Source: Anaerofustis stercorihominis
Lineage (GTDB): Bacteria; Bacillota; Clostridia; Eubacteriales; Anaerofustaceae
Reading direction: 5' to 3'
DNA length: 64,000 nt
Assembly: GCA_015058295.1 (NCBI GenBank)
Contig: SVCP01000003.1
Location: 1,060 to 65,059 of the forward strand
Part shown: positions 32,856 to 42,439 of the stretch, piece by piece
Numbering within the stretch: position 1 is the stretch's first letter
How the letters are laid out: every line of letters begins with the position of its first letter
The notes under the pieces: generated by a model
What the model saw: only the letters and a program-made list of their open reading frames with translations
Databases searched by the model: none
Told to the model about the DNA's origin: nothing
Position numbers and translations under genes: made by a program

Positions 32856-32882
32856 TTAGCACTCAAGTGAAGTGAGTGCTAA
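32856..32882 (+). promoter_or_regulatory. CIRCE operator (HrcA-binding site)
   Basis: TTAGCACTC-N9-GAGTGCTAA is an exact CIRCE sequence just after the promoter. HrcA binds it to repress the dnaK operon. It also shows that the longer open frame starting at 32872 is not the hrcA start. Confidence 0.97.
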
Positions 32883-32919
32883 TAAAAAGAGGCGTGAGCC
32901 TCTGTGCAGAAGGTGTGCT

Positions 32920-33966
32920 ATGGCGAAGAATGATGAAAGGAAATACGAAATACTCAATGCAATCATAAAAGATTACATTCATACGGCTGAACCGGTCGGT
33001 TCAAGAACCCTTGAGAAGAAATACAATCTCGGTGTTTCATCCGCTACTATCCGCAACGAAATGGCAGATCTGGAAGATCTGGGATATCTTGTGCAGCCTC
33101 ACGCATCTGCAGGAAGGATCCCGACGCAAAAGGCATACAGATTCTATGTAGATAAATATATGCAGGTTTTTGATCTTCCGCCTACGGTAAGCGAAGAAGT
33201 GAGAACTCAGTACGAACAGTATCTCGGTGAGCTTGAAGCAGCAGTTGAAAAAACGGCGGAGATACTTAATAAACTTACGAACTATACGGCACTGATCACT
33301 TCACCGAATATTGCGGAGACAAATATAAGGGATGTTCATCTTATACCCGTTGAAAACGAAAGGATACTCATCGTTGTAATTACAATGCAGGGTATTGTAA
33401 AGAGTGCGGAATTCAAACTTGATATTATTCCCACAAGTTCTCAGCTTGAAAGGGTAGGAAACTTCCTTACGTTCTGTAAAAAAATAAAAACCGAATATTC
33501 CGCAGGAAGATTTGCCAGTGAATATGAACTTCTTGACAGGACGGAACAGAAGATACTTTCGCAGATAGTTCCTGCGATAAATCTTCTTCTGAACACATCA
33601 TCGGATACGAAGATTTATTCAAACGGGCTTACGGAGATACTCAATCATCCGGAATTTCAGAACACAGCAAAGGCAAAGCAGATCCTCGACACATTATACA
33701 AACAGGAACTTGTAGGTATGCTTCTCGCTTCCAATAATGAAAGTCTTGATATAAAAATAGGCTCTGAAACGGAAGTAAATGAACTTGAGGACTGTTCTCT
33801 GATCACAGCAACATATAAATATAACGGTGTGCCAATCGGCACCATCGGACTTATAGGTCCTACGAGAATGGATTACGACAAATGTGTATCGGCACTTAAC
33901 GTAATGACGAACCAGTTGAGTAAATATATAAACGACAGTATTGGAGGAAACGATCTTGACAATTGA
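32920..33966 (+). CDS. hrcA: Heat-inducible transcription repressor HrcA
   Basis: A 348-residue repressor that binds CIRCE and is kept active by chaperonins. The winged helix is near residues 20-70 (EPVGSRTLEKKYNLGVSSATIRNEMADLEDLGYL), followed by the conserved QPHASAGRIPT. The rest forms the GAF-like dimer part and ends GLIGPTRMDYDKCV. ATG 32920 has GAAGGTG upstream and lies beyond the CIRCE, as in other Firmicutes. It is the first gene of hrcA-grpE-dnaK-dnaJ. Confidence 0.96.
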   Translation: MAKNDERKYEILNAIIKDYIHTAEPVGSRTLEKKYNLGVSSATIRNEMADLEDLGYLVQPHASAGRIPTQKAYRFYVDKYMQVFDLPPTVSEEVRTQYEQYLGELEAAVEKTAEILNKLTNYTALITSPNIAETNIRDVHLIPVENERILIVVITMQGIVKSAEFKLDIIPTSSQLERVGNFLTFCKKIKTEYSAGRFASEYELLDRTEQKILSQIVPAINLLLNTSSDTKIYSNGLTEILNHPEFQNTAKAKQILDTLYKQELVGMLLASNNESLDIKIGSETEVNELEDCSLITATYKYNGVPIGTIGLIGPTRMDYDKCVSALNVMTNQLSKYINDSIGGNDLDN

Positions 33967-34495
33967 TAAAGAGATCTTAAACGAAGAAACTTCTCCCGAA
34001 ACAGCGGAAGAAGTTATTACTGAAGAAAACGCAGCGGAAGAAACTATTGAACTGAGCGAAACGGATATTTTAAAAGCACAGCTCAGTGAAAAGGAAGACA
34101 GCTATTTAAGATTATACGCTGACTTTGACAACTACAGAAAAAGAGCATCGAAAGAAAAGCTTGAAGCTTATACAGATGCAACCTCTTCCGTAATGGAAAA
34201 ACTTCTTCCGGTAATTGATAACCTTGAAAGAGCACTCTCAGCAGATGCGGAAGAAACTCCGTTTTATAATGGTGTGAAAATGGTTGCGAAGCAGCTTGAC
34301 GACACGCTTACTTCTCTCGGTCTTGAAAAAATTCAGGCAGAAGGAGCTCAGTTTGACCCGAATTTCCATTATGCGGTAATGACAGAAAGTCTTGATGACA
34401 GGGAAGACAATGAGATCGTGGATGTATTCCAGGCAGGATACACATTCAAAGGCAAAGTCATCAGGCCATCAATGGTAAAGGTGAATCAGAAATAA
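33956..34495 (+). CDS. grpE: Co-chaperone GrpE (nucleotide exchange factor)
   Basis: A 179-residue GrpE. An acidic N-terminal tail is followed by the coiled-coil helix KAQLSEKEDSYLRLYADFDNYRKRASKEK and the C-terminal beta domain ending FKGKVIRPSMVKV. GrpE releases ADP from DnaK. The start is TTG 33956, 8 bases after GGAGG and inside the end of hrcA; the reading frame opens at TTG 33941, but that start would overlap its own binding site. It overlaps hrcA by 11 bases. Confidence 0.95.
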   Translation: MTIDKEILNEETSPETAEEVITEENAAEETIELSETDILKAQLSEKEDSYLRLYADFDNYRKRASKEKLEAYTDATSSVMEKLLPVIDNLERALSADAEETPFYNGVKMVAKQLDDTLTSLGLEKIQAEGAQFDPNFHYAVMTESLDDREDNEIVDVFQAGYTFKGKVIRPSMVKVNQK

Positions 34496-34585
34496 TTGCC
34501 TCAAAGGCATAAAGTAAGTTTATACGGGAATATCCCATAATAATTTATATATATCGCAAACAACAATCAGGAGGAAAATAGATTT

Positions 34586-36424
34586 ATGGCTAAAGAAAAA
34601 ATTATCGGTATCGACCTTGGTACAACAAACTCTTGCGTAGCAGTTATGGAAGGCGGCGAAGCTGTCGTTATCGCTAACGCAGAAGGCGCAAGAACAACAC
34701 CGTCAGTAGTAGCTTTTACAAAAAACGGTGAAAGACTCGTAGGACAGGTAGCAAAAAGACAGGCAGTTACAAACCCGGACAGAACGATCTCTTCAATCAA
34801 GAGAGAAATGGGTACTAACCACAAAGTAAAAGTAGACGGAAGCGAATACACACCGCAGGAAATTTCAGCAATGATCCTTCAGAAACTTAAAAAGGATGCT
34901 GAAAGCTATCTTGGTGAAGAAGTAACAAAGGCTGTTATCACAGTTCCCGCATACTTCACAGACTCACAGAGACAGGCAACAAAAGACGCAGGCAAGATCG
35001 CAGGTCTTGAAGTTCTCAGAATTATCAATGAACCGACAGCTGCATCTCTCGCATACGGACTTGAAAAAGGCGACAACCAGAAGATCATGGTATATGACCT
35101 TGGCGGCGGCACATTCGACGTTTCAATCCTCGAACTTGGCGACGGCGTATTCGAAGTTCTCGCAACAAACGGCAACAACCGTCTCGGTGGCGATGACTTT
35201 GACGCAAGACTTATGAACTACTTCATCAATGAGTTTAAAAAACAGACAGGTATCGACCTTGCAGGCGACAGAATGGCTGTTCAGAGACTTAAAGAAGCTG
35301 CAGAAAAGACAAAGATCGAACTTTCAAGCGCAATGACAAGTGATGTAAACCTTCCGTTCATCGCTTCAGGTCCGGAAGGCCCGGTTCACTTCGAAATGAC
35401 TATCACAAGAGCAAAATTCGAAGAACTTATCCATGACCTTATCCAGGCAACAAAGATCCCGGTTCAGAATGCTATCCGTGACAGTGGTCTCAGCGTAAAT
35501 CAGATCGATAAAGTTATTCTCGTAGGCGGTTCAACACGTGTTCCTGCTGTTCAGGCACTTGTTAAGGAAGTTACAGGCAAAGAAGCTTTCAAAGGCATCA
35601 ACCCGGACGAATGTGTAGCTATCGGTGCTGCTATTCAGGGCGGCGTTCTTGCAGGTGATGTAAAGGATGTTCTCCTTCTTGACGTAACACCGCTTTCACT
35701 TGGTATTGAAACACTCGGCGGAGTATTCACAACACTCATTCCGAGAAACACAACTATCCCCACAAAGAAGAGCCAGATCTTCTCAACAGCTGCAGATAAT
35801 CAGACATCAGTAGACATTCATGTTCTTCAGGGCGAAAGAAAGATGGCAGGCGACAACAAGACTCTTGGTCGCTTCCAGCTCTCAGGCATCACAATGGCTC
35901 CGAAGGGAGTTCCGCAGATCGAAGTAACATTCGACATCGACGCTAACGGTATCGTAAACGTAAGTGCAAAAGACCTCGGAACAGGCAACCTTCAGAACGT
36001 AGTAATCAAGTCTTCAACAAACATGTCATCTGAAGAAATCGAACAGGCAATCAAAGATGCTGAAAGATTCGCAGAAGAAGACAAGAAGAAAGAAGAAGAA
36101 ATTACAACAAAGAACAATGCCGATGCGATGATCTATCAGGTAGAAAAACAGCTCAAAGATCTTGGTGATAAAGTAACAAGCGAAGAAAGAATGAACGTTG
36201 AAGCAGCTGTTAACGATCTTAAAGCGCTCCTTAACGGAAACGATACAGAAGCTATCAAGAACGCAACAGAAAAACTCAGTGAAGCATTCTACCCCATCGC
36301 TCAGAGAATGTATTCTCAGACAGAAGGTACACAGGGTGCTGAATTCACACAGGGCGCTGATTACACTCAGAATCCGGGAAACAATGACGACAACGTTGTT
36401 GACGCTGACTACGAAGTAGACTGA
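34586..36424 (+). CDS. dnaK: Chaperone DnaK (Hsp70)
   Basis: A 612-residue Hsp70. The N-terminal ATPase domain begins [17 protein letters not shown] and has [17 protein letters not shown] and [15 protein letters not shown]; the linker is [15 protein letters not shown], and the substrate-binding domain follows. The C-terminal tail is acidic (ends [10 protein letters not shown]). Codon use is strongly biased as expected for an abundant protein. It follows GGAGGAAAATAG, 90 bases after grpE with no promoter visible between. Confidence 0.98.
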   Translation: MAKEKIIGIDLGTTNSCVAVMEGGEAVVIANAEGARTTPSVVAFTKNGERLVGQVAKRQAVTNPDRTISSIKREMGTNHKVKVDGSEYTPQEISAMILQKLKKDAESYLGEEVTKAVITVPAYFTDSQRQATKDAGKIAGLEVLRIINEPTAASLAYGLEKGDNQKIMVYDLGGGTFDVSILELGDGVFEVLATNGNNRLGGDDFDARLMNYFINEFKKQTGIDLAGDRMAVQRLKEAAEKTKIELSSAMTSDVNLPFIASGPEGPVHFEMTITRAKFEELIHDLIQATKIPVQNAIRDSGLSVNQIDKVILVGGSTRVPAVQALVKEVTGKEAFKGINPDECVAIGAAIQGGVLAGDVKDVLLLDVTPLSLGIETLGGVFTTLIPRNTTIPTKKSQIFSTAADNQTSVDIHVLQGERKMAGDNKTLGRFQLSGITMAPKGVPQIEVTFDIDANGIVNVSAKDLGTGNLQNVVIKSSTNMSSEEIEQAIKDAERFAEEDKKKEEEITTKNNADAMIYQVEKQLKDLGDKVTSEERMNVEAAVNDLKALLNGNDTEAIKNATEKLSEAFYPIAQRMYSQTEGTQGAEFTQGADYTQNPGNNDDNVVDADYEVD

Positions 36425-36451
36425 TAAATTCCATCAATCCCAAATATATAA

Positions 36452-36548
36452 TTTATATCGCAGGGGATATCCCCTGCGATATAAACAAATAAATATCCGC
36501 GTTATCGCACAGGTATTTGAGTTATCGCAAGGATAATATCTTTGCGAT
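36452..36548 (+). other. Two hairpins between dnaK and dnaJ
   Basis: A perfect 15-bp hairpin (36452-36466 with 36471-36485, loop ATAT) is followed by ATCGCAAGGAT/ATCTTTGCGAT (36524-36548). Neither has a T-tract, so they could lower dnaJ expression relative to dnaK or protect the 3' end of dnaK mRNA. Confidence 0.8.
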
Positions 36549-36627
36549 GTTTGTATTTAGGTGTGTCCGCAGGATTTTCTCACGGGGGAATGCTCCGAAT
36601 GCATTGAAAAAACACAAGAGGTAACAA

Positions 36628-37758
36628 ATGAGCAAACAGGATTATTACGAAACGCTGGGCGTTGACAAAAGCGCCACAGATGATCAGATCAAAAAAGCGT
36701 ATAGAAAACTCGCCATGAAATATCATCCGGACCAGAATCAGGGTGATAAAGCTGCGGAAGAAAAATTTAAGGAAGTAAACGAAGCTTACGAAGTTCTCAG
36801 CGACGCAGACAAAAGAGCCGCTTACGATAAATACGGTCATGCGGCATTCGATCAGAACGCCGGTTTTGGCGGCGGAGGCTTCGGCGGAGGCGGATTCGGA
36901 GATTTCGGAGATATTTTCGGAGACATCTTCAATATGTTTGGCGGAGGCGGTTATCAGACTGCAAGAAGAGGCCCTGCAAGAGGCAGTGACATTCGTGCGG
37001 ATGTTGAGCTTACATTTGAAGAAGCGGCTTTCGGATGTGAGAAGAAGGTCAGTATCGCAAGAAAAGAGACCTGCCCCACATGTAACGGCAGCAAAGCAGC
37101 ACCAGGCAGCAGTGCCCATGTATGTGAAAAATGCGGCGGTACCGGAAGCATCAGAGTATCACAGAGAAGTGCCTTCGGCATGATGCAGACTGTAAAACCC
37201 TGCGATAATTGTGGCGGTACGGGCGAAGTTATAGATACACCGTGCTCTGACTGCGGAGGAACAGGTTCTGTGAACAAGAGAAGAACGATCACTGTAAACA
37301 TTCCTGCAGGTGTTGATAACGGAAGCGTTCTTCCGCTCAGAGGAGAAGGCAACTGCGGAACTCTCGGCGGAGGAAACGGAGATGTGTATATTTATATTTC
37401 CGTCAAGAAACACGAGCTGTTCGAAAGAGACGGCAACGATGTATATATCGATATTCCCATTACATTTGCACAGGCCGCACTCGGTGACGAACTCAGAGTT
37501 CCGACACTTGAGGGCAATGTAAAAATGAAAGTTCCAGAAGGAACACAGACAGGAACAACATTCAAGCTTAAGGGCAGAGGTATTGTGTCCGCAAACGGCT
37601 TCGGAAAAGGCAATCAGTATGTAACGGTCAATGTGGAAGTTCCGAAAAAGCTTTCCGACAAACAGAAAGAAGCCCTCAGAAACTTCGACAGTCTTACTCC
37701 GGAAAACCACGAAAAGAGCAAAGGATTCTGGAGCAAGGTGAAAGATCTGTTTGACTGA
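36628..37758 (+). CDS. dnaJ: Co-chaperone DnaJ (Hsp40)
   Basis: A 376-residue full-length DnaJ. The J domain has the HPD motif (YHPDQNQ) at about residue 33, followed by a glycine/phenylalanine-rich linker ([14 protein letters not shown]), four CxxCxGxG-type zinc repeats ([32 protein letters not shown]; the first is slightly irregular), and the C-terminal substrate domain. It stimulates DnaK ATPase activity and delivers unfolded proteins. The start follows AGAGGTAAC. Confidence 0.97.
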   Translation: MSKQDYYETLGVDKSATDDQIKKAYRKLAMKYHPDQNQGDKAAEEKFKEVNEAYEVLSDADKRAAYDKYGHAAFDQNAGFGGGGFGGGGFGDFGDIFGDIFNMFGGGGYQTARRGPARGSDIRADVELTFEEAAFGCEKKVSIARKETCPTCNGSKAAPGSSAHVCEKCGGTGSIRVSQRSAFGMMQTVKPCDNCGGTGEVIDTPCSDCGGTGSVNKRRTITVNIPAGVDNGSVLPLRGEGNCGTLGGGNGDVYIYISVKKHELFERDGNDVYIDIPITFAQAALGDELRVPTLEGNVKMKVPEGTQTGTTFKLKGRGIVSANGFGKGNQYVTVNVEVPKKLSDKQKEALRNFDSLTPENHEKSKGFWSKVKDLFD

Positions 37759-37937
37759 TGCAGGACCGGGATTTAATCCGGCACACAATAATATAAGATA
37801 AGAGGGCGGCCATGCGATCAGAGGTCGCTTTCTTAATAATTTAGCATTAAAAATATATAAATTCCTCAATTATTTATTTGCTTTTTTCTAAAAATCTGAT
37901 AAAATGGGGAGTAACATATTAAAAAGGAGGTGAAAAG

Positions 37938-39101
37938 ATGAAGAAGTTTAAATCACTGATGAAGGCACTGTATTTTACGTTCGGCTTTTTTGCGGGATAT
38001 AATCTTACGGCAGTGGTGTACGACCCTGCAAGCGGAGAAGTTGCCAATATTTTCGGCAAGATGATCGACGCACAGATATTATCCCTGGGCTTATCTGTTG
38101 TATTTGGTATTATTTTTGGACTCATTCTGTTATTATTCCTTCCGAGGATCGAAGAAGCAGTTATTGAAAACGTCAATGACTGGGCAAAGGCAATAAAGAA
38201 TATGCCCCTTCCGCAGATCATTACGTTTATCGTGGCTCTTATTCTCAGTCTTGTTGTAGCGTCTCTCATTGCGAACCCGATACTGAAGATAGATATGTCA
38301 GATCTTCTGAAGGTGCTTCTTGTTATTGCAATCTATGGCATACTTATTTACATAAGTTTTGTTATAAGTGCTGTGAAATATGCGGATATCGAAGGATATT
38401 TCAGGAATATGCTCTCAAGAGACAAGTCGCAGTCAAATGATATGACGGCTACATCGAGATTCCGTGTGAGTACAAGAAGAAATCAGAATGCTCCATCACA
38501 GGGACAAGGTGTTCCGAAAGTGCTCGATACGAGTGTTATCATCGACGGAAGAATTCTTGATATTCTCAGGACAGGTTTTGTGGATGGTCCGATCATTATT
38601 CCGACATTCGTGCTTGAAGAGTTGCAGTATATTGCGGATTCCGCTGATTCCATAAAGAGAAACAGAGGAAGAAGAGGTCTTGATATACTCAATCAGATCA
38701 AAGCCCTCCCTATAGAAGTTGTTGTAACACAGAAGGATTATGACGACATTACGGAAGTTGACTCAAAGCTTCTGAGAATGGCGACGGAGATGAAGGGAAG
38801 AATCATCACGAATGATTATAACCTCAACAAAGTTGCGGAAGTACAGGGAGTAAAGGTTCTTAATACAAACGACCTTACAAATGCAGTAAAGACAGTGGTC
38901 CTCGCAGGTGAAAATATGAACGTTACTGTCCTGAAGGAAGGCAAGGAATTCAATCAGGGCGTTGCATATCTTGATGACGGGACAATGATAGTTATTGAAG
39001 AAGGCAGAAAGCATATCGGAAAGACTGTAGAAGTTCAGGTTACAAGTGTGCTTCAGACATCTGCAGGCAGAATGATCTTTGCGAAAGTAATAAATTATTA
39101 G
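37938..39101 (+). CDS. PIN/TRAM domain membrane protein (YacL type)
   Basis: A 387-residue protein of the YacL family. The N-terminal 160 residues have four hydrophobic helices (about 10-30, 48-68, 88-110 and 117-137). The PIN domain follows (about 190-310), with acidic catalytic residues in [19 protein letters not shown] and [10 protein letters not shown]; it is a probable ribonuclease. The last 60 residues are a TRAM domain, a small RNA-binding beta barrel. It is a membrane-bound nuclease of unclear target. AAAGGAGG precedes the start. It is not overlapped by neighbours. Confidence 0.92.
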   Translation: MKKFKSLMKALYFTFGFFAGYNLTAVVYDPASGEVANIFGKMIDAQILSLGLSVVFGIIFGLILLLFLPRIEEAVIENVNDWAKAIKNMPLPQIITFIVALILSLVVASLIANPILKIDMSDLLKVLLVIAIYGILIYISFVISAVKYADIEGYFRNMLSRDKSQSNDMTATSRFRVSTRRNQNAPSQGQGVPKVLDTSVIIDGRILDILRTGFVDGPIIIPTFVLEELQYIADSADSIKRNRGRRGLDILNQIKALPIEVVVTQKDYDDITEVDSKLLRMATEMKGRIITNDYNLNKVAEVQGVKVLNTNDLTNAVKTVVLAGENMNVTVLKEGKEFNQGVAYLDDGTMIVIEEGRKHIGKTVEVQVTSVLQTSAGRMIFAKVINY

Positions 39102-39149
39102 TATTGAAAAGGGGAGAGTTTCTCCTCTTTTTGTAAATACGGAGGAAAC

Positions 39150-39641
39150 ATGAATATAAAAGTAGTGAAATATGCAAATGAAGATATTCCCGCAATGGTA
39201 GACATATGGAATGAGGTTATCGAAGACGGAGTTGCATTTCCGCAGGAAGATTTTCTTGATGAAGTGAGCGCAACGGAATTTTTTGCTCAACAGACATACA
39301 CTGCTGTTGCAAAAGACACAGACAGTAACGAAGTGTGCGGATTGTATATACTTCACCCGAACAATGTGGGCAGATGTGGACATATCTGTAATACAAGCTA
39401 TGCTGTAAATTCCTCTCATCGCAGTAAAGGTATAGGCGAAATGCTCGTAAGGGATTCTCTTATAAAAGGCAGAGAGTGTGGTTTTTCGATTCTGCAGTTC
39501 AATGCTGTGGTAGCATCAAACACTTATGCAAGAAAACTTTATAAAAAGCTGGGTTTTATTCAGTTGGGAGTGATCCCGAAGGGATTCAGAATGAAGGACG
39601 GACATTACGAAGATATCTGTCCGTATTATATAGAGTTGTAA
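39150..39641 (+). CDS. GNAT-family N-acetyltransferase
   Basis: A 163-residue acetyltransferase. The acetyl-CoA binding loop is SSHRSKGIGEMLVRDS, with the earlier strand EVCGLYILHPNN and the final helix-strand KLYKKLGFIQLGVIPKGFRMKDG. The overall form resembles the phosphinothricin/aminoglycoside-type GNAT proteins that act on small molecules, but the substrate cannot be told. CGGAGG precedes ATG. A terminator follows the stop. Confidence 0.9.
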   Translation: MNIKVVKYANEDIPAMVDIWNEVIEDGVAFPQEDFLDEVSATEFFAQQTYTAVAKDTDSNEVCGLYILHPNNVGRCGHICNTSYAVNSSHRSKGIGEMLVRDSLIKGRECGFSILQFNAVVASNTYARKLYKKLGFIQLGVIPKGFRMKDGHYEDICPYYIEL

Positions 39642-39658
39642 CTTGCCTGAATCAACAA

Positions 39659-39695
39659 ACCTCCCGTCACGGTTGACGGGAGGTTATCTTTTTCG
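39659..39695 (+). terminator. Terminator of the GNAT gene
   Basis: AACCTCCCGTCA-CGGT-TGACGGGAGGTT, a perfect 12-bp stem with a T-rich tail. Confidence 0.93.
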
Positions 39696-39741
39696 GAATG
39701 GTTACTTTTTCTTTCTGAGTATACTTAATGTAATTATAAAA

Positions 39742-39771
39742 TTAAAAAGCTCATCGCAAAGCGGTGAGCTT
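39742..39771 (-). terminator. Terminator of the His-rich/COG0523 unit
   Basis: On the minus strand AGCTCACCGC-TTT-GCGATGAGCT is followed by a run of T. Confidence 0.85.
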
Positions 39772-39778
39772 GTGTTTA

Positions 39779-40390
39779 TTAAAGGTAATCTTTGAAGAGT
39801 TCCTGAAGTTTTTCTTTCAGTTCGTCAACTGTAATTCCGAATACGATAGTTGCGATGTTTACATTACACTGTCCGTCGCGTGTGTGGTGGAACTGTACTT
39901 CGTCATCTGTGATAGAGAGCATTCCGCCTGTGCCTGCGCTTTCGATGAAAGCTTTGATGTGGCCGATGATGCCGTCTTTGTCGTATACCCAGTTTCCGAG
40001 AACTTCGAATATCTTTGTAAGTTCTTCTCTTACGCCGTCATATGTACCGGGCATCACTATGTCAAGTGAACCGATAACAGCTTCGTCGTGTGTGTACACA
40101 TTCAGATGATGGCCGTGGTCATGGCATCCGCAGTCGCAGTCTTCGCCATGTTCGTGGTGATGGTGATCGTGTCCGCAACCGCATTCACATTCTTCATCAT
40201 CTTCGTGGTGATGATGGTGATCGTGTCCGCAACCACATTCACATTCTTCATCGTCTTCGTGGTGGTGATGGTGATCGTGTCCGCAACCGCAGTCTTCATC
40301 GTGATGGTGATGTTTATGTTCGTGGTGGCATCCGCAACCACATTCTTCGTTTTCTTCGTGATCGTGGATCATTTTGTTTTCTTCGCTCAT
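39779..40390 (-). CDS. Histidine/cysteine-rich repeat protein
   Basis: A 203-residue protein without a signal peptide. Residues about 8-95 are a metal-binding-type region with about 40 histidines and 12 or more cysteines, built partly of an 18-residue repeat (CGCGHDHHHHHEDDEECE) that is repeated in the DNA as 54-bp units. Residues about 97-203 form a compact domain (NVYTHDEAVIGSLDIVMPG ...) that I do not recognise. The gene follows the COG0523 GTPase by 12 bases on the same strand and has GGAG before the start. A metal store or chaperone that works with the GTPase is likely, but the metal is unknown. Confidence 0.85.
   Translation of the reverse strand: MSEENKMIHDHEENEECGCGCHHEHKHHHHDEDCGCGHDHHHHHEDDEECECGCGHDHHHHHEDDEECECGCGHDHHHHEHGEDCDCGCHDHGHHLNVYTHDEAVIGSLDIVMPGTYDGVREELTKIFEVLGNWVYDKDGIIGHIKAFIESAGTGGMLSITDDEVQFHHTRDGQCNVNIATIVFGITVDELKEKLQELFKDYL
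40150..40320 (-). repeat. 54-bp tandem repeats coding for a His/Cys-rich array
   Basis: About three units of an 18-codon repeat (CGCGHDHHHHHEDDEECE) inside the gene. Such arrays change length easily by slippage. Confidence 0.85.
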
Positions 40391-40402
40391 GTTTTCTCCT
40401 GT

Positions 40403-41008
40403 TTATTCTTCGCCGAGAACAGCTTTCCATACGGCTGTGTCTACGTCTGTTGTTGTAGTGATCTTGAATATCTTTGCATTTTCGTTGAAGCCTCTTACGG
40501 ATTCTTCCACGAAAGCGAGCATTTCTTCGTCAACGAGGTCAATCTTGTTGATGAGAATTGTCTGTGCGCCTTCAAGCTGGTCTTTGATGAGATTTTTCAT
40601 AGGTATGAGAAGCCTCTTCCAGCGCTTTGCGTCTGTGAGTGCCGCAATCCTTACTTCGAGACCTTCGATCTCTTCGATAGTTTCTTTGATCTTTACAGGA
40701 TATGCAACTCCCGTAGCTTCGATGATGAGCCATTCAGGGTTCATATCTTCTTTTATCTTCAGTACGTTCATAACGACTTCACCGCTCATTGTGCAGCAGG
40801 CGCAACCCTGGAAAAGAGTATCAACTTTGTATCCGCCTGATGCGAGCACTTTATCGTCAACACCGATCTCACCGATCTCATTTTCGAGGATTACTACCTT
40901 GGGATTTGTATCCGTGGGTTTTGCATCCCTTGCAATGTAACGGGCAAGCTGCAGAAGTGAACTTGTTTTTCCTGAGCCGAGAAATCCGCCGAGAATTAAA
41001 ACTTTCAT
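40403..41008 (-). CDS. COG0523 (CobW/G3E) family metallochaperone GTPase
   Basis: A 201-residue GTPase. The P-loop is GGFLGSGKTS, the Walker B-like motif is ILENEIGEIGVD, the CxCC metal site is GCACC, and NKID gives guanine specificity. It has a short C-terminal part compared with full CobW proteins (normally more than 300 residues), and ends soon after the G domain, so it lacks the CobW C-terminal domain. G3E GTPases deliver Zn, Co or Ni to target proteins. ATG 41008 is chosen because GAAAGG lies before it; the frame opens at 41041. The His/Cys-rich gene lies downstream. Confidence 0.9.
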   Translation of the reverse strand: MKVLILGGFLGSGKTSSLLQLARYIARDAKPTDTNPKVVILENEIGEIGVDDKVLASGGYKVDTLFQGCACCTMSGEVVMNVLKIKEDMNPEWLIIEATGVAYPVKIKETIEEIEGLEVRIAALTDAKRWKRLLIPMKNLIKDQLEGAQTILINKIDLVDEEMLAFVEESVRGFNENAKIFKITTTTDVDTAVWKAVLGEE

Positions 41009-41142
41009 TTGGTCGCCTTTCTGTTTTATGACATATGTCAAATATTCTGTGTAGATATTATATCAAATCGCAGTGTTGTTTAAAAGTCTATTGCATTAAT
41101 TTTTCTCCTGATTTGATGAAAAATTTGTTCTTATGCGAAAAG

Positions 41143-41170
41143 ACAAACCGGCGGAACAATTCCGCCGGCT
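41143..41170 (-). terminator. Terminator of the second URO-D gene
   Basis: On the minus strand CCGGCGGA/TCCGCCGG hairpin followed by a T-rich stretch. A second small hairpin (CCGGG/CCCGG) lies between it and the stop. Confidence 0.75.
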
Positions 41171-41206
41171 GATTCCGGGTATATGCCCGGTTATATGATG
41201 TATTAT

Positions 41207-42253
41207 TTATTTGTTGTAGAATGTTCTTCCGTAAGATTCGAGTTCTTCTGTCATCCAGCGTTTTTTGTTTTCTGTGTACGGGTCGCCTTTCGGGCCGTAA
41301 ACGCTTCCCCAGAATACGAATCCGCCGCCTTTAGCGTATGTATCGATAGTTTCACGAACTGCTTCACGAACCATTTCTTCTGTTGCATCCGGCCAGCCTA
41401 CAGGACCTGAAGAATCCCAGCATCCGCAGAGGAAGAGTTTGTTGCCGTATTTTGCCTTGATGCCTTTGAGGTCGTTCATTGTCTGTGCCGGGTTCCAGCC
41501 GATAACGCCGAGGTCGAACCAGTCTTCGATGTGGTCTTCACATCTTCCGCAGTTGTGGATTTCTACGGGGATTCCTCTGTCAAGAGTGCTCTTGAGTTCT
41601 TTTGCATAGAACGGTTTGAGGAGTTCACGGAACATTTCAAGTGACATGAACGGATCGTTTGCTGTAGCTGTATCGTCTGTAAGACCAACGATGTCCGGTT
41701 TGAAGTAGTCGATTGTGTTGTCGATGATTGTTGTGTAATAATCAGACATATATTCGAAGAGTTCTTTTACATATTCCGGCTCTTCGTGCATTGCGCACAT
41801 ACCTTCCGTGAAGCCCATGAGTTCCATGAGGAGCTGGAAGTATCCGAGTCCGCCTACACCTGTGTTGATGATGTATTTTTCTCTGTCGAGTTTAGCTGCT
41901 TCGAGGTCTCTCTGGCATGTGAGTTCCCAGTTTACATCTGAAAGATCCGGAGCTTTTACTACTTCGTGCCATTTTGTAATGTCTTCGAGTTTGAATACGC
42001 CCGGTTTCGGAAGTGCCATACCGCCTGTATCTTCTGTAGAAACGTATTCTACACCCCATTCGTCAACACGGTTTCCTTCCGGTGTCGGCGGATACGGGCT
42101 GAGGGCTGCACTTGAGCCGATTCTCTGTTTTACTGACGGATATTTCTGATACGGATCCTGCGGACCGTTTGCTGATGTGTTTCTCGGTACCCAGAGCGGC
42201 TGTTCCCCGCGCATGATCATAAGGAAATTTTCTCTTTCTGTTACATGTGCCAT
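41207..42253 (-). CDS. URO-D family methyltransferase (MtaA/MtbA-like)
   Basis: A 348-residue TIM-barrel protein of the URO-D/MtaA superfamily. It has VEIHNCGRCEDHIEDWF, with histidine and cysteine spaced like the HxC zinc ligands of corrinoid methyltransferases, and a later FLCGCWDSSG that can supply the third ligand. The end GGGFVFWGSVYGPKGD resembles the family terminus. So this paralogue keeps the zinc site that 18271-19524 lacks. It may transfer methyl groups between a corrinoid protein and a thiol; the partners are not in the window. It starts after GGAG. The gene is divergent from the DMT transporter. Confidence 0.85.
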   Translation of the reverse strand: MAHVTERENFLMIMRGEQPLWVPRNTSANGPQDPYQKYPSVKQRIGSSAALSPYPPTPEGNRVDEWGVEYVSTEDTGGMALPKPGVFKLEDITKWHEVVKAPDLSDVNWELTCQRDLEAAKLDREKYIINTGVGGLGYFQLLMELMGFTEGMCAMHEEPEYVKELFEYMSDYYTTIIDNTIDYFKPDIVGLTDDTATANDPFMSLEMFRELLKPFYAKELKSTLDRGIPVEIHNCGRCEDHIEDWFDLGVIGWNPAQTMNDLKGIKAKYGNKLFLCGCWDSSGPVGWPDATEEMVREAVRETIDTYAKGGGFVFWGSVYGPKGDPYTENKKRWMTEELESYGRTFYNK

Positions 42254-42439
42254 GGTTATTCTCCTTTATAGTATTTAAATATATTAACCAATTACATTAT
42301 ATAACAATGCCGCGCACAAAGAAACAGTCGCACAATACAAAAAAGAACAGATAATCTGCTTTATTTTTTGTCTGATGAGGATATATTGTTATTATAATTT
42401 AATGTATGCACATATCAATCTCAGTACAGAATATATATT

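Noticed and set aside
32872-32919. Longer N-terminus of HrcA from 32872
   Set aside because: It begins inside the CIRCE operator and has no binding site; ATG 32920 matches the family start.
40150-40320. CRISPR-like array from regular repeats
   Set aside because: The repeats are contiguous 54-bp coding units without unique spacers.
40088-40840. 250-codon frame opposite the His-rich and COG0523 genes
   Set aside because: It is an antisense shadow: the codons of the His/Cys repeats give an open, valine- and phenylalanine-rich frame on the other strand. No start signal.
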